NCBI RefSeq assembly: GCF_001413925.1
Contig: NZ_LBMJ01000001.1
Span: 1,652,001-1,716,000, forward strand
Direction of reading: 5' to 3'
DNA: 64,000 bases
Source: Nonlabens sp. YIK11
Lineage (GTDB): Bacteria > Bacteroidota > Bacteroidia > Flavobacteriales > Flavobacteriaceae
Of this stretch, positions 45,491 through 53,388 are shown piece by piece. Position numbers and translations under genes: made by a program. The notes under the pieces are model-generated. The model saw nothing but the letters and a program-made list of their open reading frames with translations, ran no database searches and was not told the DNA's origin. Positions within the stretch are counted from its first letter, which is position 1; the number at the start of each line of letters is the position of its first letter.

Positions 45491-46309
45491 TTATTTCTTC
45501 ATCAAGACCGCTTTGTCTGTAAACTCGGCCATATTGATTTTTGGATTGTTATACAGTTCTATTTGTGCATCGCCGCTGGCTTTCAATTCAAAATCTTTGT
45601 TGACATTCACACTTGCTTCTGCATTGCGAGTGATGCTTAATTTTAAGTCTTTGAGGTCTAGCTTTTCTGCAACAAGATCGGCTCTACCTTCAAGAACCAT
45701 GGATGCTGTTTTTGCATCACCTTCAATACGTGCGGTCGCTTTGTCTGTCATCAAGAAATTAATCTCGTCATATTTAAGGAGCGCTTCAGTATCAGAGTTC
45801 CCGTTAAGGTTCAACTGGGCACTGCCGCCACCTAGATTACATTCTGACTTACTGTCTGCCATACCATTAAAAATGAGTTCATTCACGCGCCCTGTAAAAT
45901 ATACTCTGGCTTTGTCTTTCACATTTATTTGAAGCATTTCTAACCTAAAGTTTGTGGTGGTGCTCAATTGCGCATCTTCAAAGGCGGTGATCGTTCTAAG
46001 TTGTGGAGTGTAGACAATGTTGATCTTCAGCTCTTTATTGCGTCTTATGTCTGCAGTGGTTTTAATAGTCAATACGCCACCTATTACAGAAACATCAATG
46101 TATTGGTGCAGGTTGGAATCTGACTTGACATCAACTTTGGGAGTAACACCTTCAGATAGAGTGACTTCCAGTTCTTCACCTATTCTTATTTCTTGAAAAG
46201 GTTCTACGGTAATGATTTGGGTGGTTACATCTCTATTGCCTTTTACTTTTTGCGCTTTCGCGAAAGCGAAACTCAACAACAACATCGATGCTACTAGTAA
46301 ATTCTTCAT
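45491..46309 (-). CDS. DUF2807 (head GIN domain) secreted protein
   Basis: 272 residues. Signal peptide LLLSFAFAKA, cut before Gln 20; A-K-A is coded by a palindrome copy. The mature part is the right-handed beta-helix DUF2807: PFQEIRIGEELEVTLSEG, VDVKSDSNLHQYIDV, then repeated short strands with N and D turns (NLNGNSDTEALL, RIEGDAKTASMVLEGRADL). Usually an envelope protein near PspC genes, as here. It is separated from the PspC operon by a terminator. Confidence 0.85.
   Translation of the reverse strand: MKNLLVASMLLLSFAFAKAQKVKGNRDVTTQIITVEPFQEIRIGEELEVTLSEGVTPKVDVKSDSNLHQYIDVSVIGGVLTIKTTADIRRNKELKINIVYTPQLRTITAFEDAQLSTTTNFRLEMLQINVKDKARVYFTGRVNELIFNGMADSKSECNLGGGSAQLNLNGNSDTEALLKYDEINFLMTDKATARIEGDAKTASMVLEGRADLVAEKLDLKDLKLSITRNAEASVNVNKDFELKASGDAQIELYNNPKINMAEFTDKAVLMKK
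46253..46268. repeat. 16-bp palindrome copy (exact) at a signal-peptide cleavage site
   Basis: Exact copy in the DUF2807 gene, read as AFAKA at residues 15-19, just before Gln 20. Second case in the window where the repeat builds a signal-peptidase site. Confidence 0.95.
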
Positions 46310-46341
46310 TTCTTTTGGTTTTTAATTTGAATATAACCAAA

Positions 46342-46367
46342 AACCGCTCCATATAAAGGGAGCGGTT
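46342..46367 (-). terminator. Terminator of the DUF4870-PadR-PspC operon
   Basis: 9-bp stem AACCGCTCC (46342-46350) with GGAGCGGTT (46359-46367) and a T-run following on the minus strand, 58 bases past the PspC-gene stop. Confidence 0.8.
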
Positions 46368-46425
46368 CTTAATATATTCCTATTTTATAGTAGGATGAGG
46401 TCGATGAGGTAACAGATGAGCGCTA

Positions 46426-48135
46426 TCATGATCGATCGTTTTGACTCACGCCATCGTTACCATCATACTGCCAGTCACCATCATTTTCTGGAATGCTGTT
46501 CGCCGGGACACTATCATTTACTGTATCCATAGCTTCATCTTCAGCTTCTTTTGTTTCTTCAATAATGGGGCAATCCAGACATACCGCCTTGCCATCCTTG
46601 ATCTGGTACGTGTATTCAATGTTATTCCCTAAACGGAATGCGTCATTGTTGATATACGATCTGTATCGCTCACCAAATCGCTCATTGAATCGAGCGGTGG
46701 TACCTTCTGGCAAATACACCATGACTTCCACATCGTGATCGCCAAATCCACCATTTTGCGGCAACATAAAATAGTCTGATCCTACAAAAGAAGAGTCTGT
46801 GAGTTGGTACTCAAACTGGATCAGTTTTGCTCGTTCCTTGGCCTCTTCAAAACTGGCTCCTTTGGATTTGAACAAGAGCTCGACACGTGCAACAGAATCT
46901 GTTGTGGATCCAGTTGCTACCTTGACATTATAATACTTAACGTATTGTTGCCCGTCAATCTCATCAAACTCAAATTGGACACCATTGCGATTGAAAGAGT
47001 TGATACGATCTGTCCTGGTAAGGTCCAGTGAGAACGGTTGCGATGCGTCAATGGCAAACTTCTCTGTTTTTTGTACACTCGCATCAATCGCTTGACTGGC
47101 AATGATTCTCCCAATCATGATACTTAAGGCGATCACAGCAATGATCCATATGGCAGAAAGTGCCAGATACACTTTAGATCCTAAGGTGCGCAAATTGCTC
47201 ACCAATAACTTCAAGCCTAAAACAGCAAGAAGAAATAATGGTATTCCTGCAACTAAAATAATGGCAAGAACCAACCAGAAGGAAGCAAAATCTGCTGGGA
47301 CAACCCAGTCAAAAATGGTTAACAAACTATACCCTTCAATATCTATTGCACTCGCCGTGATGGTCGATACGATCAAGGCCACCAGTGCAATTGTCGTCGT
47401 GAGGAATAACAGTAACCCAAATATCTTTACGATTGCTTTTAGAACTCCTATGATCAGACTGCCTAAAAATCCAAAAAACTTAACGGTTCCACGTTTTCCC
47501 TTTTGACCTACGATAAGGTGGCCGGCGTCGGTCTGCCCATCGGCCACGGGCTCAAAACCCGCTTTGAAATTATCTTCTATATTGGAGATGTTGACTTCCT
47601 TGCCCATCATGGTCAGGCGCTGGTTGGTAGTCACTGCATCGGGAACAAAAATCCATAACAATATATAGATAGGTATGGCCCAACCAGCGGTAAGGAAAGT
47701 AATCAGGATCCATAGAACACGTACCCAAACGATGTCGACGCCTAAATAATGTCCCAATCCAGAACTCACTCCACCAACGTACCCGTTTTGCGTGTCTCTA
47801 AAGAGCTGTTTCCCTTTAGTAGCATAATTGGGACGCTTGGCTTTACTGCCAGATTCTGTAAAGATGTCCTCGTCAACTTCATAGTCTTCTGGTTGTCCCA
47901 TGATGTCAATCACAGCTTCTACATGACCTATAGAGATGACCTGTTGCTCATTGGCGCGCTTTTCAAGGAAAAGTTCTGCGATTCTGGACTCGATGTCAGA
48001 CATGATCTCGTCTGCGCCCGTAGTTCCAGAAAAGGAGCTGCGTACCGCTGCAAGATATCGCTGCAGGCGTTGATAGGCATCTTCATCTATGTGGAAGAAC
48101 AGCCCAGCTAAATTTATATTGATGGTCTTGTTCAT
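46426..48135 (-). CDS. PspC-domain membrane protein
   Basis: 569 residues. N-terminal soluble domain MNKTININLAGLFFHIDEDAYQRL..YL, then a PspC domain (DTQNGYVGGVSSGLGHYLGVDIVWVRVLW, ~110-165) and six or so hydrophobic helices, then a periplasmic C-terminal domain with QFEFDEIDGQQYVKYYNV and a conserved Cys pair region (CLDCPI). In Bacteroidota these proteins are coregulated with a PadR repressor. Probably senses or supports envelope integrity. Starts with a 4-base overlap (ATGA) on the PadR gene. Confidence 0.88.
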   Translation of the reverse strand: MNKTININLAGLFFHIDEDAYQRLQRYLAAVRSSFSGTTGADEIMSDIESRIAELFLEKRANEQQVISIGHVEAVIDIMGQPEDYEVDEDIFTESGSKAKRPNYATKGKQLFRDTQNGYVGGVSSGLGHYLGVDIVWVRVLWILITFLTAGWAIPIYILLWIFVPDAVTTNQRLTMMGKEVNISNIEDNFKAGFEPVADGQTDAGHLIVGQKGKRGTVKFFGFLGSLIIGVLKAIVKIFGLLLFLTTTIALVALIVSTITASAIDIEGYSLLTIFDWVVPADFASFWLVLAIILVAGIPLFLLAVLGLKLLVSNLRTLGSKVYLALSAIWIIAVIALSIMIGRIIASQAIDASVQKTEKFAIDASQPFSLDLTRTDRINSFNRNGVQFEFDEIDGQQYVKYYNVKVATGSTTDSVARVELLFKSKGASFEEAKERAKLIQFEYQLTDSSFVGSDYFMLPQNGGFGDHDVEVMVYLPEGTTARFNERFGERYRSYINNDAFRLGNNIEYTYQIKDGKAVCLDCPIIEETKEAEDEAMDTVNDSVPANSIPENDGDWQYDGNDGVSQNDRS

Positions 48136-48473
48136 GATTTCTTGGTTTTAGGTTTGGTAACAATATTGACGGCATTCTTGAGATCGTCCCAAGTGCTGGA
48201 GAGTTCAGTAAGGAAGATCTTACCTGTTTCAGTAAGACCATAGTACTTACGTGGAGGTCCACCAGTACTTTCTTCCCAACGGTAGTTGAGTAGTCCTGCG
48301 TTTTTTAAACGTGTCAGTAACGGGTAGATGGTGCCTTCCACCACCAGGAGTTTAGCATCTTTCAAAGTATCAAGAATCTCTGCCACATAGGCATCTTCTT
48401 CCTTGAGGATCGATAGAATGCAGTACTCCAGTACGCCCTTGCGCATTTGTGCTTTTGTGTTTTCTATCTTCAT
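48132..48473 (-). CDS. PadR family transcriptional regulator
   Basis: 113 residues: a winged helix-turn-helix (MRKGVLEYCILSILKEEDAYVAEILDTLKDA, VVEGTIYPLLTRLKNAGLL, WEESTGGPPRKYYGLTETGKIFL). Short PadR of the s1 type without a long C-terminal domain. Sits between DUF4870 and PspC genes (1-base gap and 4-base overlap), so it is probably an autoregulator of this operon. Confidence 0.9.
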   Translation of the reverse strand: MKIENTKAQMRKGVLEYCILSILKEEDAYVAEILDTLKDAKLLVVEGTIYPLLTRLKNAGLLNYRWEESTGGPPRKYYGLTETGKIFLTELSSTWDDLKNAVNIVTKPKTKKS

Positions 48474-48474
48474 G

Positions 48475-48972
48475 TTAGTTCGTGTTAGATGTTTCCTGAA
48501 CTGGCGTATCAGGAATAAAATTAATCGTTAACGGGTAGCGGTATTCCTCTCCATCATGAGCCCTGATCGCCGCCTTGATCGTGCAGACCAGATCCACAAT
48601 GCCCAAAGCCAGAATAAGCGTACCGCAAATCACACCGCTGGCGACGATAGTGGAGAAAATCCCCAAGTCATTGGTAAAGGGAAAGCTAGGACCATCCATC
48701 GCTTGCCATAAATCTGGACCGCCAGAGATCATGCTCCCTATAATCACGCCGCCGCCTATAAAGGCAAGTATAACGGTCCAGAGCGTGATGCTCAATTGGA
48801 AGTTGATGGCCTGTTTTCCATGGCGATCTATAAAGTCAGATTTTTTGGAATTCACCATCCATAGTAGAATGGGCAGAATGAAATTTCCCAATGGGAAGAT
48901 CCATTTTCCAAATGTCGCTAGATGGATTCCCATCGCGATATTATTGTGGTTGTTTTGTTGTTGTTTTTCCAT
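48475..48972 (-). CDS. DUF4870 membrane protein
   Basis: 165 residues, four hydrophobic helices. Family core: HLATFGKWIFPLGNFILPILLWMVNSKKSDFIDRHGKQAINFQLSITLW. First gene of the DUF4870-PadR-PspC operon, with its own promoter. Function unknown. Confidence 0.85.
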   Translation of the reverse strand: MEKQQQNNHNNIAMGIHLATFGKWIFPLGNFILPILLWMVNSKKSDFIDRHGKQAINFQLSITLWTVILAFIGGGVIIGSMISGGPDLWQAMDGPSFPFTNDLGIFSTIVASGVICGTLILALGIVDLVCTIKAAIRAHDGEEYRYPLTINFIPDTPVQETSNTN

Positions 48973-48991
48973 GACCTATTAATTTCTAATG

Positions 48992-49023
48992 CAAATATAT
49001 ATCTAAAAGATAGTATTATGCAA
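48992..49023 (-). promoter_or_regulatory. Promoter of the DUF4870-PadR-PspC operon
   Basis: On the minus strand TTG (49023-49021), a 21-base spacer, then TATATTTG (48999-48992), followed 20 bases later by the ATG at 48972. Confidence 0.5.
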
Positions 49024-49070
49024 TACAAAGTACCATATATTTTTGTTCAGATATGGTGATTTGATGAGTT

Positions 49071-49086
49071 CGTTTTCACGAAAGCG
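49071..49086. repeat. 16-bp palindrome, degenerate copy (2 mismatches)
   Basis: CGTTTTCACGAAAGCG, intergenic. Two substitutions break the dyad symmetry, so it looks like a decaying copy in non-coding DNA. Confidence 0.65.
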
Positions 49087-49263
49087 TAATAAAAACAGCC
49101 CTTTGAAGAGGAATGGTTAGATATGAAAAAATCTGATTTTATTTTTTAGTGTGATCGGATAATCATCAAAATTTCAAATAAAGATGAGTTTGTTATTCAT
49201 AAATCTCGATGTAAAAGGAGCTACAATTTAAATCTAGAAAGTGATTTGAACATCAAAAGTTTT

Positions 49264-49295
49264 TTGCTTACTCTGCTGTAAATCGGTTAGTTTTG
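49264..49295 (+). promoter_or_regulatory. Promoter of the DUF4442 gene
   Basis: TTG at 49264-49266, 21-base spacer, TAGTTTTG at 49288-49295; the ATG is at 49319. Confidence 0.5.
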
Positions 49296-49318
49296 CTGTA
49301 CACGTCAAGCTACCATAC

Positions 49319-49771
49319 ATGATCACACCGGCCAAAATCAACACTTTTACGTTTTTTAAATTACCCAGCTGCTGGTGGTGCGGCGTACGTGTAAAAACCA
49401 TCACGCCAGAGACGTGCACGACACGTGTCAAGCACAGGTGGTTCAATCAAAATCCGTTCAAGAGCATGTATTTTGCCGTGCAGGCCATGGCAGCAGAGCT
49501 TACCACAGGCGCTTTGGTCATGTCCTATATCAAAGAATCCAATGCTAAGGTGAGCATGCTGGTAGCTAACAATGAAGCCACCTTTACTAAGAAAGCAACA
49601 GGTCAGATCACCTTCACATCTAATGATGGACTCGCAATTAAAGATGCCATTGAAAAAACAGTAGCCACAGGTGAAGGCCAGACGGTCTGGATGGAAGCCA
49701 CTGGAATCAATGCAGACGGTATACAGGTAAGTAAGTTTAAATTTGAATGGACCGTAAAACGCAAAGGCTAG
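49319..49771 (+). CDS. DUF4442 hotdog-fold protein
   Basis: 150 residues: RVKHRWFNQNPFKSMYFAVQAMAAELTTG is the family core helix, followed by VSMLVANNEATFTKKATGQITFT. DUF4442 has the hotdog thioesterase fold; the substrate is unknown. Reads slightly divergent at the N-terminus (KLPSCWWCGVRVKTI). Confidence 0.82.
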   Translation: MITPAKINTFTFFKLPSCWWCGVRVKTITPETCTTRVKHRWFNQNPFKSMYFAVQAMAAELTTGALVMSYIKESNAKVSMLVANNEATFTKKATGQITFTSNDGLAIKDAIEKTVATGEGQTVWMEATGINADGIQVSKFKFEWTVKRKG

Positions 49772-49832
49772 CGCTCTTTCTTTTTTAATAGTTCTAACAA
49801 ATGCCGCTTAACTCATTGCGTATCTTGCCGTC

Positions 49833-50876
49833 ATGAAAGCCAGTTTCCAGAAATACACTTTAGAATTTAAACAGCCTGCGGGAACTTCTCGTGGAGTACT
49901 CAAAACCAAAGACACCTACTTTCTTACTGTAGAAAACGACAGCGAAAAAGGAATAGGTGAGTGCAATCTTTTTAAAGGATTGTCCAGCGACGATAGGCCT
50001 GATTATGAAGAGAAACTTCAATGGGTTTGCGATCATATAGGAATGAAACCTGCAGAAATGAGCGCTGCCCTGCAAGAGTGGCCATCAATTTTATTCGGTT
50101 ATGAGATGGCGATGAAATCGCTGCAGTCCAGCGATCCGTTTACGCTTTTTCCATCTCCATTCACGCAACAGCAGGATCATATTCCCATCAACGGCTTGGT
50201 ATGGATGGGCGATAAGAAATTCATGATGCAGCAGCTGGAAGAGAAGCTCGCGGCTGGATTTGACTGTATCAAATTGAAGATAGGCGCCATAGATTTTGAT
50301 GCCGAAATGCAGTTGTTGAAGTCGATACGATCTCGCTTTCGCGAAAGCGAAGTCACCATAAGAGTTGATGCTAACGGAGCTTTTGAACCTAAAGAAGCTC
50401 TGGCTAAACTCGACAAAATTTCAACCTATAAGGTCCACAGCATCGAGCAACCCATCCAGCAAGGCCAATGGAAGGAAATGGCTGAATTGTGCGAGAAAAC
50501 TCCAGTGCCCATCGCGCTGGATGAAGAGTTGATTGGCTTGTACACTTCTGGAGATCGCGCTCGCTGTCTGGATCAGATCCAGCCACAATATATTATTTTG
50601 AAACCTGCTCTTGTAGGTGGTTTTGCCAGCTCAAGAGAATGGATCAATCTGGCAGGAGAACGCAACATAGGCTGGTGGATGACCAGCGCCCTAGAGTCCA
50701 ACATAGGGCTGAACGCGATCGCACAATTTACGTACACGTTAGGTGTTTCCATGCCGCAGGGTTTGGGAACTGGCGGCTTGTATACCAATAATATTGAAGC
50801 TCCATTACAGATCAAAAACGGTGCGTTGCATTGTAACGAGATTGCTTTATGGAACACTAATCCAATAAATTTCTAG
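49833..50876 (+). CDS. menC: o-Succinylbenzoate synthase (MenC-like enolase)
   Basis: Enolase-superfamily barrel of menaquinone synthesis. 347 residues: catalytic Lys in DCIKLKIGAID, metal ligands in IRVDANGAF, SIEQPI and ALDEELIG, second Lys in YIILKPALVGG, and TSALESNIGLNAIAQF. A palindrome copy encodes FRES within the strand before the Asp ligand. The following CPBP and menE genes are 1 base apart, so a menC-CPBP-menE operon is likely. Confidence 0.88.
   Translation: MKASFQKYTLEFKQPAGTSRGVLKTKDTYFLTVENDSEKGIGECNLFKGLSSDDRPDYEEKLQWVCDHIGMKPAEMSAALQEWPSILFGYEMAMKSLQSSDPFTLFPSPFTQQQDHIPINGLVWMGDKKFMMQQLEEKLAAGFDCIKLKIGAIDFDAEMQLLKSIRSRFRESEVTIRVDANGAFEPKEALAKLDKISTYKVHSIEQPIQQGQWKEMAELCEKTPVPIALDEELIGLYTSGDRARCLDQIQPQYIILKPALVGGFASSREWINLAGERNIGWWMTSALESNIGLNAIAQFTYTLGVSMPQGLGTGGLYTNNIEAPLQIKNGALHCNEIALWNTNPINF
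50334..50349. repeat. 16-bp palindrome copy (exact)
   Basis: Exact copy in menC, read as FRES (context RSRFRESEVTIR), the third reading frame. Confidence 0.95.
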
Positions 50877-50877
50877 A

Positions 50878-51852
50878 ATGTTTATAAAGAGAGCAGCAAA
50901 TAAGTTCAACGAGCCGTGGAGATGGATTTTAGGATTTATCGTCATTTTTGCGGCCTGTCAAGTGATAGGAGCAACTCCATTTGCTATTGCCATCGCTGTA
51001 AAAACGGTTATGGACGGCAATATGGGCGCGCTTAATGATGCGTCTGCCATTATGGGTGTATTACCTTCCAACCTGACTTTTTTCTTGTTGATGATTAGTT
51101 TCGTTTTTGGGATATTGGGCTGGTGGATCTGGGTCAAATATGTTCATAAACTATCATGGACACAGGCCACAACATCACGAGTTAAGTTTGACTGGAGTCG
51201 GGCCTGGTTTGCGTTTATTGTGGTTGGATTGGTGTCCATCATTTCTACGGTTGCTGGATATTATTTGATTCCAGAAGACTATATCTGGAATTTTGACCCT
51301 GTTAATTTTGGGATACTATTCGTGTTGGCGATCGTTCTCGTACCTATTCAGACGACTTGGGAAGAATTGTTTTTCCGTAGTTACATGATGCAAGGATTGG
51401 GATTGATGGCAAAAAATAGGGCCGTTCCATTTATTGTGACCTCCTTGATTTTTGGATTGATGCACCTAGGTAATCCAGAAATAGCAAAACTGGGCTATAC
51501 CATTATGTTTTGGTATGTAGGCACAGGATTCTTACTTGGACTTTTCACGTTGATGGATGAAGGAACAGAGTTGGCCATAGGTTTTCACGCTGCAAACAAT
51601 TTATTTATCGCGTTACTGGTCACGGCAGACTGGACCGCTTTTCAAACGGAATCCTTATTGATAGACGTTTCTGATCCTGAAGTAAATTTTACCACTTTTA
51701 TTCCATTGTTGGTATATTATCCGGCGCTAGTTCTTTTATTTGCATGGAAGTATAAGTGGACCAACTGGAAGGAACGATTGTTTGGGAAAGTTGAGGTTCC
51801 AGCGCATACGAACGACGATAGCATAGAATTTGACAATACATTAAATCCATAA
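50878..51852 (+). CDS. CPBP-family intramembrane metalloprotease
   Basis: 324 residues with about eight membrane helices. The Abi/CPBP motifs are visible: TWEELFFRSYMMQG (EExxxR), then FGLMHLGNPE (H with F), then IGFHAANNLF. Such proteases process prenylated or membrane proteins in the inner membrane. Here it is trapped between menC and menE with one base on each side, so it is translated with them. Confidence 0.9.
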   Translation: MFIKRAANKFNEPWRWILGFIVIFAACQVIGATPFAIAIAVKTVMDGNMGALNDASAIMGVLPSNLTFFLLMISFVFGILGWWIWVKYVHKLSWTQATTSRVKFDWSRAWFAFIVVGLVSIISTVAGYYLIPEDYIWNFDPVNFGILFVLAIVLVPIQTTWEELFFRSYMMQGLGLMAKNRAVPFIVTSLIFGLMHLGNPEIAKLGYTIMFWYVGTGFLLGLFTLMDEGTELAIGFHAANNLFIALLVTADWTAFQTESLLIDVSDPEVNFTTFIPLLVYYPALVLLFAWKYKWTNWKERLFGKVEVPAHTNDDSIEFDNTLNP

Positions 51853-51853
51853 G

Positions 51854-52909
51854 ATGATTCCAGAAGTACATCCAGAATTCCAATTAAACGGTAGATCACT
51901 TGACCATAAAGGCCTGATGACCGTCGCCTACAGTTATGCCAAAGAAGGAGAACTGTGGGAACGTCAAGTAGGTGATTTTCTATTGAACTGGCTGGATGAT
52001 TTTTCCTATCATACGGTATTCTCCAGTGGCTCTACTGGTGTGCCTAAAGAGTATAGACTGGAGAAAAAGCACATGATCAACAGTGCGCGCATGACAGGCG
52101 AGCGTTTTAGAATAAGTGCAGGAATGGATGTGTTGTGCTGTTTGCCGTTAAGCTATGTTGCCGGTAAACTGATGATGGTGCGTGCGATTGAATTAGGCTG
52201 GCACATCGACCTGGTGGCACCGTCAAAAAATCCGCTGGATAAAGCGACCAAGCGTTATGATTTTACCGCGATGACCGCTTATCAAGTAAAACATTCTCTG
52301 GATTATTTATACAAAAGCCGAAAGATCATCATAGGTGGTGGACCGGTTGATGAAGCCCTAGTAGAAAGCCTAAAAGGTCGCCACACCAGAGCTTACCATA
52401 CTTATGGAATGACTGAAACCAGCACGCACGTTGGGATACGCGAACTCTATCCCAATCATGAAGAATTCTTTACTGCCTTGCCTAGAATCAAGGTGCGCCT
52501 AAATGGTGCAGATTGCCTCGTGGTCGATGCTCCAGATCTTGCAGATGAACCTGTGGTAACTAATGACCTGGCAATCATTAAGAATGAAAAAATGTTCAAG
52601 ATTTTAGGAAGGACAGATAACGTCATCATCACTGGTGGTATCAAGATCCATCCAGAATCAGTTCAAAACAAGTTGTCCAAGTTTATCGATAACCGCTTTT
52701 TTATCTCCTCAGAGCCAGAAAAAGCCCTAGGTCAACAAGTGGTTATTTATGTAGAAGGTGAAGAGATCGATTTGGAATCCGCTTTCGCGAAAGCGAAACT
52801 AGACCGATTTGAAAAACCACGCAAAGTCATTTTTGTAAAGCAATTTGCCGAAACCCACACGGCAAAAGTGGACCGCAAAGCCATCATCGCAAAATACGGA
52901 AACAAGTAA
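51854..52909 (+). CDS. menE: o-Succinylbenzoate-CoA ligase-like AMP-binding protein (MenE)
   Basis: Activates o-succinylbenzoate with ATP and CoA in menaquinone synthesis. 351 residues, short for the family but with all core blocks: AMP-binding FSSGSTGVPKEYRL, GGGPVDEALV, YGMTETSTH, LGRTDNVIITGGIKIHPESV and a C-terminal Lys in HTAKVDRKAI. A palindrome copy encodes AFAKA in the C-terminal domain. Confidence 0.88.
   Translation: MIPEVHPEFQLNGRSLDHKGLMTVAYSYAKEGELWERQVGDFLLNWLDDFSYHTVFSSGSTGVPKEYRLEKKHMINSARMTGERFRISAGMDVLCCLPLSYVAGKLMMVRAIELGWHIDLVAPSKNPLDKATKRYDFTAMTAYQVKHSLDYLYKSRKIIIGGGPVDEALVESLKGRHTRAYHTYGMTETSTHVGIRELYPNHEEFFTALPRIKVRLNGADCLVVDAPDLADEPVVTNDLAIIKNEKMFKILGRTDNVIITGGIKIHPESVQNKLSKFIDNRFFISSEPEKALGQQVVIYVEGEEIDLESAFAKAKLDRFEKPRKVIFVKQFAETHTAKVDRKAIIAKYGNK
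52780..52795. repeat. 16-bp palindrome copy (exact)
   Basis: Exact copy in menE, read as AFAKA (context LESAFAKAKLDRF). Confidence 0.95.
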
Positions 52910-52920
52910 ATCATTTAAAA

Positions 52921-53388
52921 TTAGTGGTTGTTAAGCTGCTGTGCAATCGCATCAGTGGCTTGATCCAGCATTTTGTAGACATTCTCAAAGCCTTGATCAC
53001 CGCCGTAATAGGGATCTGGAACATCGAGATCGTCGCCTGGAAAAGGGACTTCAAGAATCTTTTTGATCTTGGCGCGCTGCTCGTCATTTTGAGCTAGGTC
53101 CATCACATCATTATAGTTGGACCGATCCATGACATAGATATAGTCAAAGTTTTCAAGATCTTGTGGTGTCAGCTTGCGGCTGCGTTGTTGCGAGATGTCA
53201 AGATCGTAGCGTTTGGCAACTTCAATAGATCTCTTATCTGGCGCCTCGCCTTTATGGCCACCGCTAGTTCCAGCGCTGTCCACCGTGAATTTGGTAAAGT
53301 TCAATTTAGATCGCATCAAACCTTCCGCCAGTGGCGAGCGGCAAATGTTACCCAAACACACCATTAAAATGGAGGTTTGCTCTTTCAT
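52921..53388 (-). CDS. Low-molecular-weight protein-tyrosine phosphatase
   Basis: 155 residues: P-loop CLGNICRS (Cys 11 to Arg 17, CX5R) and the general-acid loop VPDPYYGGDQGFENVY. Dephosphorylates phosphotyrosine or small phosphates in the cytoplasm. Starts immediately after the dnaA stop (0 bases), so the two are one transcript. Confidence 0.92.
   Translation of the reverse strand: MKEQTSILMVCLGNICRSPLAEGLMRSKLNFTKFTVDSAGTSGGHKGEAPDKRSIEVAKRYDLDISQQRSRKLTPQDLENFDYIYVMDRSNYNDVMDLAQNDEQRAKIKKILEVPFPGDDLDVPDPYYGGDQGFENVYKMLDQATDAIAQQLNNH

Larger units (their letters stand above)
48973..49318. other. Divergent intergenic region with two promoters
   Basis: 346 bases without a gene. It carries the minus-strand promoter of DUF4870, a degenerate palindrome copy at 49071-49086 and the plus-strand promoter of the DUF4442 gene. 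The rest is A+T-rich and holds nothing I can assign. Confidence 0.6.

Noticed and set aside
49234..49446. Minus-strand frame of 70 residues
   Set aside because: Overlaps the promoter and start of the DUF4442 gene and has no family features.
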